Of a DNA stretch of 64,000 nucleotides, positions 23,595 through 38,198 are shown one piece after another. A model generated the notes under the pieces. That model saw only the letters and a list, made by a program, of their open reading frames with translations, made no database searches and had not been told where the DNA came from. This stretch comes from Gongronella butleri (taxonomy: Eukaryota; Mucoromycota; Mucoromycetes; Mucorales; Cunninghamellaceae), in NCBI GenBank assembly GCA_025201375.1, contig JAIWZP010000029.1, positions 359,178-423,177 of the forward strand, given 5' to 3'. Position numbers and translations under genes: made by a program. The stretch's first letter is position 1, and each line of letters begins with the position of its first letter.

Positions 23595-23945
23595 CTACAA
23601 CGGCTCTGAAAGGCTTTTGGTGCTCTCCAGGTGAATTTGCACGGATGAGTCGTAGGCAGCCCACATATCTGACAGCTTGGCAATGTCGACATTGTCATTA
23701 TTGATCTCCTACAGTCATCATAAAGTGGTGAATTTCCAAAATTTTGGTTTTTTTTGCCCTATTTTTTATTACCTTCATGCGTTCCGTCAGCTCGTTGACC
23801 GACGAATTGAGCTTGCTCTGAAAAAAAACACGACAGGCACAGTGAGCGCGAACTTTCCACTACAAAACACGATAAAAGACCTTACCACACTATTGACAAT
23901 ACGGCTCAAAAGCACCGCTTGTTGATGTTCGTAAGGATTCTCCAT
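23595..23945 (-). CDS. DAD4: DASH/Dam1 complex subunit Dad4
   Basis: Three tiny exons: 23945-23886 (20 codons), 23817-23773 (15), 23708-23595 (37 plus stop), 72 aa, the same length as yeast Dad4. It begins MENPYEHQQAVLLSRIVNSV, continues SKLNSSVNELTERMK, then EINNDNVDIAKLSDMWAAYD and SSVQIHLESTKSL. The MENP start, LSRI, the heptad-like middle, and SSVQ-LE near the end are diagnostic of Dad4. In known fungi the DASH complex forms rings on microtubules and couples kinetochores to the spindle. The exons are shorter than the reporting limit of simple ORF scans. A TACAGTC in intron 2 is not the repeat heptamer. Confidence 0.93.
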
Positions 23946-26211
23946 GGCCAGGCAAGTAAAAAAGTTGGAAAGAGAGTTGTCACAAAAGTCTGTAGCGGGA
24001 ATTCAATTTATGTACACGGGGAGCGTGCTGCGGCAAATCGTGCATTTCACATTTTTGCCCCCATATTTCGTTCAAACACGCACAAAAACAATTCATTTCA
24101 AAAGGATTAAAAAAGTCAGCATTTACAACATACGCGTGCATTTGCATACCTTTGCTTGGGAGCAACACACGCACGAAAACACCAATGTTGAACAAAAGTG
24201 AATTACATGGATTTCGGCCGTATATCACAGAAACATGGACGGTGACCCGATGAAACTCACATCATTGTGAAGCAGCGCGTTTGATCATGATTCAACGCGC
24301 CTGGATTCTACGACTGAAAATAGCTAAACGAGTGGAAAATCCGTATAAAGACTGTCAAACATGTCAAACTCGATTAGATCAGCCGTGGTTCAGACAAACC
24401 ACGGCGTCACAAATAATGCGAATTTCGCTTCTGCATACAGCGTACCAAGTTTCACAGCCACAGGATGAATATAATGAAAAAAGCACCACAAAAGCATGAA
24501 TAACACGAAAATGGACTGTTTAGTAGCGATATTGTCGGAAAAAAATGATCAATCCTTGTTTTTAAATTCACAGCGTGCTGCTACTATTGCAAAAGCTTGA
24601 AACATAAACAGAAAGGGTTGGATGCTCATTAACGCATCTTTTATTGATCAAGGCATTAGAATTTAAAAAACAGTAATTTGCGATTGCTGATGTTACAGTG
24701 CTTCGGTCTCCCTCAGAACTTGGCCGACTGTGCGTTATGACCCACACGAAACATGAAAAAAAATTGAGGCTTCAACGGCACGGATGCTGCTGAAATTATA
24801 TCAAAATATCTGTTTACGATAGCATGTGCGACAAACCTTGCCAACAAGGCTCTTACAAGCTCCGAAACGCGCCTCAGCACAAAGTCCGAGGCTGAAAATA
24901 CAAAGTGGGTCACATCTAGTGGCAGCCACGACGCATTGGGGCACGTCAGGCGCAAGTCCAAATTTTGCCGCGACGAGGCGCCCAAATCAACAATAGAAAA
25001 ATCAGGTCTCAGAATTCTGCCAAACTCACACACAAGATGCTTTGAATGGTAAAACCACGGAAAATGCCAAAAAAGACTGTGATCGATCTGCTCGTCGGCG
25101 AGCAATGTGCAATTTTTGGTTTAATTTCAACATCGATTTGCGCCTGAAAAACTCATCCATCGAACCGTGCCGACGCGTTCATTAGCAAGAGATACCTCGG
25201 GCGCATAAAATCAATAAGGGCCATACACATGTAACTCGACATTTGATGCGGTTTTTCACGCGTCGAAAATTATATATGATCTTGAAACCGTGTCAAAAAT
25301 GTCAAAAGTACACTTTTTCAGAGATCACCCATGTCCGCGCACGCTTCAGGTTGTGCTCTTTCCGAGGATAAAACTTTCAAGGCGCTGCGCCCAGTCCTCG
25401 TTGATTTTGCCTTGGGATGAAAAGTCGCAGCTTTTCGCGTTTAGCGATAAAACCAGCCAATGGACCCCCGGTATTTATCGTATTTCTGTCGGTTAAAAAG
25501 TGTCGCCTGCCATGTGGTTGAATGGCGTGGCGATCTAAGGGCTTTGATTACATGATTTTCAAATCCTCGACTGGTTCTCTAGGAAAATCTCTCATTTTTG
25601 AAAATGGTGATTGCGCGACATCCAATGATCGCAATGTCACAAGGGTGGGCTCATTTGAACATGAAGATCTACATCTACAGGCTCAACGAGCTGATTTCTT
25701 TGCATGCCGCTTCTTCATCAACAACAAAACAAAATAGAGTAAAAATTGATTGTTCTTATTACAGATATGATTCCCAAGCTTCGTGGTATCCTTGTAGACC
25801 ACTGAAAGCAGCAAAATTTTGATGACTTTTTAATGTGACTAGTACATTGCATTTCAAGTGAATATTCTGGCGAATACTGTAATCACAAAAAAATGCAAAG
25901 TTTGGTTTCTTTATCATACGAACCTCCCTTTTTTTTTTTCTAGAACTTGCACCCGTTTGAAGACTACACGAGGTTTGGCGCGCAATGCATATGAAATGAA
26001 AAAGGGTCATCTGTGCATTCTTTTATTTGCTTGATAAAATAGAAAAAAAAGGATACACTATAATTTCAGAGTGAGAGGGTAGGTAGAAGTGGAGAGGGGG
26101 AAGAGCTGGAGGAGATCAAACAAGGGAGAGGAGTGTGCATGTGTGTTGTGTGTATGTGTGGGGGGGGAATGGGGGAATGGGAAAAGGGGGGAAAAAGGGA
26201 CGACGTGCAGT
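23946..26211. other. Intergenic with an old dispersed-repeat fragment
   Basis: Spacer between the Dad4 start and the ABC transporter stop. About 25170-25600 is a strongly diverged R1 copy (compare 7550-7830 and 33975-34330: TTCATTAGCAAGAGA, TTTTTCACGCGTCGAAA, TTGTGCTCTTTCCG). One TACTGTA lies at 25875-25881. A 130-codon minus frame at 24713-25105 has no ATG and no recognised content. 26060-26200 is purine/G-rich, near the expected 3' end of the ABC gene. Confidence 0.5.
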
Positions 26212-31806
<5,595 letters not shown>

Positions 31807-31899
31807 GCCCTTCTTTGCTTGCCAAGCATATCGCCGCCTTCGCCACCTCCTCGATCGCAGTACCTATCCCAAGTGCACAATCGTATAGAAACCTAGCAA

Positions 31900-33060
31900 C
31901 GACAAGAAACCAAAAAAAAAAAAAAAAAGAATAGAAAAAAGGACAAAAATCAATCAATGTGTCAATGGCATTGGGTTGTTGCCAGCGAAAAAAAAAAAAA
32001 AAATGGTTCGCCATACCATTGCGCCAAAAGGATAAAACAATGAAAAAAGAAGAAAAAAAAAGGGGAAAAAAAAGGAGGTGGCGCAATACGAGTGTCCAGT
32101 TTTTATGTTGTTCCTTTTTTTTTTTTTGTGAGTGCCAAAGTAATCACCGATAGTCGTGTCACACGAGAATGGGCCAACCAGTGTACATGCAATGCCAAAC
32201 CGCGGGCCTGAGCAAGTTGGCATCCCAGAAACAAAACTTTATCCAAAAACAGAAATTTCTTCCCTTTCAAAACCCAAATTGCTTTGACCAGGCGACCCTG
32301 AAGGGGCCGCTTCCTCCTCTTTTTAGCTCCAGGGAAGTGGCTCAGTTCCTGATCACCATGCATGGCCCAATTCTTCAATGGCCATTGCCTTGGCAAGAGC
32401 AAGTAAGGTTGACTCATCTGCGGATCACACCCTTCACGTGTTCCATGGAGTCACTGACAACGTGGATTGTCAGCATGAATCATCGTAGCGCAAAAAAAAA
32501 AAAAAAAAAGGCGCGTCGCGTCCCGCGGGTACACCGATGCTCCGCGTTTCCTTTTTTTTTTTGTGATTCCAGCCTTGTATTTCTTTTTTCTCGAGCTGTA
32601 TGATAAAAAAAGTGGATCCATGGCGCTACAGACACGAAAAAGGTCGAAACACAAACCTTATATAACCCATACCAGCGGTGCATACTAGGATTTCAATCGA
32701 AAAAAAAAATCGCAAGCTCTTGGTGCCTTTCTCCAAGCGACCACGGGCAATTTTACCTTTATCATTGCATACGGACAATTGATACGGGAGGAACACGCTA
32801 CAGATCCGCGCGCTAACCCTTTTGTTTGCTTGGGCCTCCTTTTTGACACAGGCACGAAATGATTCAACGCGACCATAGCCAATTGCGCGCCAGCGAGTAG
32901 TGACTTTTTTTTTTTAGATCCGCGTATCCTCGCACGGCGTCACTGGCGTGCGCACAGTGTCTGAAATGCATGTCATACTGTAATGCTGGAAATCATGACA
33001 CTTTGCAATTTTGCTTAAAATTTGAGGTTTTACCCGTTTGATCTAAAGCAAGAGCCACAA
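31900..33060. other. Intergenic upstream of the ABC transporter; contains duplicated segment R3
   Basis: Bases about 32125-32570 are duplicated in the same orientation at about 37390-37800 (shared GAGAATGGGCCAACCAGTG, CAGAAACAA.., TTGGCAAG.GC.AG, CACCGATG.TCCGCG). No coding recognised. An A-run followed by GGCGCGTCGCGTCCCGCG at 32493-32526 recurs in altered form in the second copy. Near 32955-33000 there is a fragment of the fold-back element carrying TACTGTA at 32976. Confidence 0.5.
32125..32570 (+). repeat. Segmental duplicate R3, copy 1
   Basis: About 445 bases that align with 37390-37800, 5.2 kb away in direct orientation, with scattered substitutions and short indels. Both copies end in a T-run followed by GTGATT or GTGATC. 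The two copies bracket the 33-37 kb repeat block. Confidence 0.6.
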
Positions 33061-34376
33061 CAAAGACTGCTCACAACGCACTTTGGAGGAGGTATGAATC
33101 TTGCATAATTGATGGCGCGCAATTGCGTGGCACGTCTAAATAGCACGCCAAATCGCTGGACTTTGAGGACTTGACAATGAAATCATGCAGCAAATTTTGA
33201 GCGTCTCCAAATTTGCCCATCTTTAAGATACCGTTTTGTGTTTCGCATATTCTTTTTGAAGTGAATCATTAAATCCAGAGGTTTATTTTACCCGTTGCCT
33301 AGATGAATTCAAAAAAATATTGTTATTTTCACAAAATCGGCAATGATTCCTCATTTTTTCGTGGATCGCGGTGAAACTGGCACCACTCATCAAAAAAGAC
33401 GCGCTCGGACGTCACTTTTCAATTTCTTGCACGCCCGATGAACGACCTTTGCATCCTTGAAAAATTCCATCAAGCGTTTGTTCAATGTTCAAACTCAATT
33501 TTATCGACTATAGAAAGATGGATCACGGCGCTTTTAATATGTCGAAAGCAGCTACTGATTCTTTGTCAAGCGATCCATTTCCCCACGATCCGATCAAAAC
33601 TGGCAGAAAAAATCCATTTTTCGACAAAATCTTTAGTGGCGGTTTTCTCGGCAACGGTCTAGTCAACCTGTAATTTTTATTCCAGATTTGATAACAAACA
33701 GGGGGGCAAAGCATTTAATGGGATGACTTGCAGCGCGCTGGAGGCGCGCCAAGTGCAAATGAAAAATGGCCCTCTCAGAGCTCCAAATCAAATCGAAAAA
33801 TTGGGTCTTCAGATTGTCTCCAAATTTGCACATAAGAGACAGCGCAGGGAGAAACCACAAATCATGTCAAAAAAGAGCGATGTTGACCTGCTGGTTGGCA
33901 AGCGATTCGTGATTAAGAATAAACTTTGCCGACGAATGGCACGCCGGAACGCATCCTTAGAGCCGCGTCGGCGCATTCACTAGCAAAAGAGGCTCCAGGT
34001 GCATGGATTTGACTTGAAATAGTCGCCTTTAAATTAAAGATTGACGCGGTTTTGTACGCGTTCAAGTTGCCCCGCAAACAAACTGTTTGCGTCCATTCTG
34101 TCTGGAATTCGTTTTTTGAAGTGATCATTGATGGTCACTTACGCAACAGATCGTGCTCTTTCTTGCGAGCTGCATTTCGAGAATCTGCGGCCAGTATACG
34201 TCGAGATAGCCCTGTGGCGAAAATACGAAGCAAATTGCATTTTACGCAAAACCCGGTCAATGGAGCCCTGGGTTTTATGGCATTTTCATCGGTAAATGAA
34301 TGCATTCTACCACGTGGTTGAATGCTGCGGCGATCCGAGGACTTAATTTTCACTGATTAAAAACCCGTGACTGTAC

Positions 34377-34678
34377 TGTTGTGGTGTGAGAATATTTTGT
34401 TGTTTTTTTTGCCCTTTTGTCCGCATTATTGATGTGAACGTCTTGTTTCGTCCCTCTTAGCTCTATGCCTCTTTATTTACATTGTTATCTTAGCATTTGT
34501 CGCGTGTGTGACACTTCTTTTGCATATAATAGCCTGATATCATCGTTTCTCTCTCTTTTCTCTCTCTCGTTCTACCTCAGTCCTAGCTCTCCCACCTCGT
34601 TGTATCTTTGATAAAAGGTTCTATTGTATTATCACTGAAAGATACTTAAAATCGGCCTCTGAGCTTCTGGACATAACA
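34377..34678. mobile_element. Solo LTR (302 bp) with 5-bp target-site duplication
   Basis: Starts TGTTGTGGTG and ends CATAACA (TG..CA ends, short TGTT/AACA inverted termini). It is flanked by the direct repeat TGTAC (34372-34376 and 34679-34683). The sister R1 copy at about 7950 reads GTGACTGTACCCCTTGGAAAATC with no insert: a preserved empty site. The interior is AT-rich then pyrimidine-rich, with ATAATAGCC and GATAAAAGG elements. Orientation is unknown. No internal domain, so a recombined (solo) LTR. Confidence 0.85.
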
Positions 34679-35639
34679 TGTACCCCTTGGAAAATCCGTG
34701 GAAAACCAGGCTTTTTACAATTCGACACAGGGCGCCATCGAATGCTCTCAGCTTCACGAAACTTTGACATGTGGGCATTTCAGCCTCTCTCTTTCATAAC
34801 AGCGATCAAAACCGGTGGTTGAACGGGCTGTTGACGAGAAAATTGGCACTTTCCCGTAAATTCGCCATTTTGCCTCTGGCATGTCAAGTTGCTATTCGAC
34901 CACGCTCAAAACTTGCAAGTGGAAAGAGGCGCGCAAAGGTGTCATTTTGTCCCTGCCCTGCAACGCCGATGCGCAACATTTGTACACTTGCAACGCCCAA
35001 TCAAACATTTCAGCTTCATTTTTTTCGGCAATGGACAAGGCAAAGGGAGGCGAGCTGCTGTGACCAAAGATGCAGAATTCGATTCTTTGTCGGATAACCC
35101 CAGTTTCACCCGCGTACGACCAAAACTAACTCAGAAATTTCATTTTCAAAAATTTGGCTTTAATCGCTCTTTCCTCGAGAAACGCTTGATTGACCCCCGA
35201 TTTTTATTGCCGATTTGCTTAGAAAAAAAGGGGTCAATGCATCTAATGACATGACTCTTATGATAGGTCCCCAATGTGTAGGTTGCCAAACGGATTTAAG
35301 ATCTTTGTCTGGGCCTGAACCTCTCAAAGCGAGGGACCCTCCAGATGCATTTTGACCTGACACGCCTTTTTTTTTTTTCTAAATTTGAAAAAAAATTCGT
35401 CACCTGAGAATCGTTGCAGCGCCACGAAACTATTACATGTACATACAGTAGTGGATGTTGCCCTTCTCTTTTCATAAAACAATACGTAAAAAATCGGAGG
35501 TCAATCATGTCCTTGCTTAAGCTTTTTTTGTTCCAAATTTTGCGCTGATTGCGATGCGGCTATTTTTGAGCCGGGTCGACCACGCAAATGGTGAGATGAA
35601 TGCAATATAGGTCAGGTCCAATCGCAAGGTGGTGTTTTG

Positions 35640-35945
35640 AGCTGCTCTACAACATATGATAGGCCATTTGACTCAAATTTTGCGGTGTGCTCTAATAAAG
35701 TGCTCCAAAAACTGCTTGATCCACCATTTTGTTTCGCGTTGCCGATGTATGATACGTAAAATTTAATTTTAAATCCAATTCGTATTACTTTAATGCCGCG
35801 CTCTCTTAATAAAATTTCGAGAAAATCGCAATTTTTTTTTCGCGTTTTTATCAAGACAGCGCGGCACGAAAGTAACACCAATTCGATTCTAAATTAAATA
35901 AATTAATTTTACATCCAGGGGTGACGCTGTTGTTGTCATAGCATT
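35640..35945 (+). mobile_element. Fold-back/MITE element, diverged copy D
   Basis: Shares GTGTGCTCTAATA.AGTGCT, TAAAATTTAATTTTAAATCC, AATAAAATTTCGAGA.AATCGCA and CGAAAGTAACACCA with the copies at 10.0, 58.7 and 60.1 kb, but has lost part of the centre. Near 35748 it carries TATGATACGTA where copy C has plain TA (10104), an insertion of 9 bases at a TA. It abuts the degenerate HNH-like gene. Confidence 0.5.
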
Positions 35946-35963
35946 TGTTTTAGGTATTTTTTT

Positions 35964-36674
35964 TTAGAACTTGGTGGCCGCGCAGGCCTGCAAATGCAGC
36001 GACTCGAATATCTCGAAGACGCGGAGATGGAACGGGCCACTATGCAAAGAAACAATGCTAGCATCGGCTACACGGATAGCAATCTCAGCTGCCTGTGCTT
36101 CACATGCAACATGTAAGAATTGATCATTGGGGTGAATAAAAGAAAACGTCGCTCACTCCTTGGCATCTTCTTTTCCTGCAAAACCTCAACCCCACAGACG
36201 CATGCAAGCTCATTGACATGCTATTTGGCCAAAAGGATGACGACGTACAAAAGGCCAGCAAATTATTACAGTATATCTGCCATTGAGACAAGCGCCATCA
36301 AAGCCGTGGCTAAAGCCAAGCCCGGTGCCAAAGTGGATGATCTTTTGAAGGCAGCGCGCGCGTCAAATCACTGATGCGCGCTGACGAGCGCCATTGGTAC
36401 CTTCACCATCACGGATGCCATCAGCAGCACTGAGGCCATCTTCCGCATCGACTGTCTGTCATTCGACCGGATTGTGCCCGGCTGCGAGGGCGGCGCATAC
36501 GTCCCCGACAACATCCAAGTGGTGAATGTTTACATCAATATGGCGAAGAGCTCCCAGTCCCAAGAAAAGTTTGAAGAATGGCTCGCGCGGATGAAGCGTC
36601 AGGGTGCCAACAAGCTCAAGGCCAATTTGATGTCGGGCATTCGGCGAGCTCAGGCGCGCAATCGTCCCTCGTAG
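35964..36674 (+). pseudogene. Degenerate HNH-endonuclease-like gene
   Basis: A coding-like stretch after a TTTTTTTTTTAG acceptor-like site (35955-35964). It encodes ..GYTDSNLSCLCFTCN (Cys pair near 36090-36110), an apparent intron (GTAAGA at 36115; acceptor probably AAG at 36207-36210), then LTCYLAKRMTTYKRP.. up to a TGA at 36372-36374. Beyond it, in the same frame, comes CALTSAIGTFTI.., CLSFDRIVPG, GGAYVPDNIQVVN and FEEWLARMKRQ, ending at TAG 36672-36674. The C--T/C, S-DRI and Y--DNIQ-V pattern resembles HNH nucleases of phages and giant viruses; family and origin are inference. TACAGTA at 36267 lies within it. The 5' end appears lost beside the fold-back element. Confidence 0.45.
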
Positions 36675-36690
36675 CCCATCCCCGCTCCCA

Positions 36691-36895
36691 ATGCGCCCAT
36701 TTGTTCTCCATGCTCTCTCCCTTGCGCACATCATTTCCATCTGCGCCTCAACGCGCCCTTTGTTCCCATGCTCACCAGTACCTCAATGCGCCCTTTGTTC
36801 TCCATGCCCCTCTGCGCCCCAATGCGCCCTTTGCTTTCCATGCCCCCCTGCGTCCCAATGCACCCTTTGCTCTTCATGTTCCCACTGCGCACATC
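36691..36895 (+). repeat. 36-bp minisatellite
   Basis: Imperfect tandem units built on ATGCGCCCTTTG-TCTCCATG plus CCCCTCTGCG; clearly spaced unit starts at 36787, 36823 and 36859 (36 bp), with more degenerate units from 36691. It follows directly after the HNH-like remnant. Confidence 0.7.
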
Positions 36896-36899
36896 TTTT

Positions 36900-38198
36900 C
36901 CCCTTTGCTTTACCACATAATGCACCAATATAATAATTCATGTATCAAGAGTACATTATTACAAAACAAAGGTGAAGAGTCGGCCCTTTGATGTGTACAA
37001 TTGTCCTTTTTTTTGTTGTGATCAAGGGAGGCACACGCAAAATATTCAAATAGGACGGCCAGGTGTATGTGTGCCCTATTGCACTCGACTCACGCAATTG
37101 TTGCTTTTGCTCATCCCTTGCAGCACGTGTAACGACGCCTCGGAGCGGGCCATGGCGCATCGACCTGAGTGCAACATATCCAGCACGCGACACTTATTTG
37201 CTATGTCACCCGAATTTGACGCATGGACGCCCTCTTTATTATAGACTCTTGTACGATAATACAACCCCAATTCCTCGCACGCGAAAAAAGGTGGTTTATT
37301 TTACCATGGCGACAAAAGATAAAGCAATAAAAAAACAAATGGCGCAAGGGAAGTGTGCGGTTTTTTTTTTTTACGAACGTCAACTTTTGCTTCTTTTTTT
37401 TGTGTGCATGTCACGCGAGAATGGGCCAACCAGTGGGCATGTATTGCAAAAGCATGCCTGGCATTACCCAGAAACAAGTTTATTCAAAACCGCCTTTTTT
37501 TTTCCTTTCAAACCCCAAATTGCTGGGCCAGGTGACCATGGAGAGAACCGCTTTCTCCTCTTTGACTGCTCGAGTGGAGGTGGCGGGGGTTCTTGATCAC
37601 TATGCACGGCCTTCCATTCTCCAATACCTTGGCAAGTGCGAGCAAGGCTGACTCACCCGTGTTTGATCACTTTGTGTCCTCTTTGGTCATTGTTGCCACC
37701 TCGAAATGTCAGCATGGATCATGATCACGCAAAAAGGATGCGTCGCGCCGAGCGACATACACCGATGTTCCGCGCTTTCTTCTTTTTTTTCGTGATCTCC
37801 GCTCTCACTCTCTCTTTTTTTGCTTACACTGTCGCGCTGCGGCAAGTAGGAGGTGATTGTGTGGGTGCGACACAAACAAAAACTCAAAACCGTTTCATGA
37901 TCCGACGGCCGGCAGCAAGAAAGCGACGCGTTTTTTTATTTGTTCCCTGATTGAGATCATGTGCCGCTCTTCCCTCTCCAGATGTACCTCCTTTAAGAAG
38001 AATATCGATGGAGGGAGGGAGATAATCCTTGGTGCAACATCAATGTGGCTGAATGCCCGCTCAAACCAACAAAGCGGTCTCGCTGCTTTTTTTTTTAATT
38101 CTATGGACAGAGAAAAGGGGAATGGGGGAGGGGGAGGCGCTCGCATCGAATAAATATCAAGACGAGAATCTACAGGGGATTCACAGTAAAATGTCGCT
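36900..38198. other. Intergenic; contains segmental duplicate R3 copy 2
   Basis: About 37390-37800 is the second R3 copy (see 32125-32570). Open frames here run through T-runs and lack recognisable content. 37950-38160 is a GC-mixed spacer before the 3' end of the UPF0652 gene. No RNA gene seen. Confidence 0.5.
37390..37800 (+). repeat. Segmental duplicate R3, copy 2
   Basis: Direct-orientation partner of 32125-32570; shares GCGAGAATGGGCCAACCAGTG, CAGAAACAAG, GGTGACCATGGAG and ACACCGATGTTCCGCG-like blocks. No coding signature found in either copy. Confidence 0.6.

Larger units (their letters stand above)
33060..35960. repeat. Block of dispersed repeats R2 and R1 (middle block)
   Basis: 33300-33750 is an R2 copy (compare 9420-9790 and 56825-57790). 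33975-35510 is the best-preserved R1 copy (compare 7550-8770), split by the solo LTR at 34377-34678. 35520-35640 matches 10760-10830 and 58200-58290. 35640-35945 is a fold-back element copy. Open frames here are short and change between copies. Heptamer TACAGTA at 35444, inside a 9-bp insertion relative to 8709. Confidence 0.75.

Noticed and set aside
24713..25105. 130-codon minus-strand frame with protein-like stretches
   Set aside because: No ATG (the frame is preceded by a stop), no clear splice sites and no family; at best an exon remnant.
36591..36991. 137-codon plus frame over the minisatellite
   Set aside because: Openness is a consequence of the 36-bp repeat, whose length is divisible by three.
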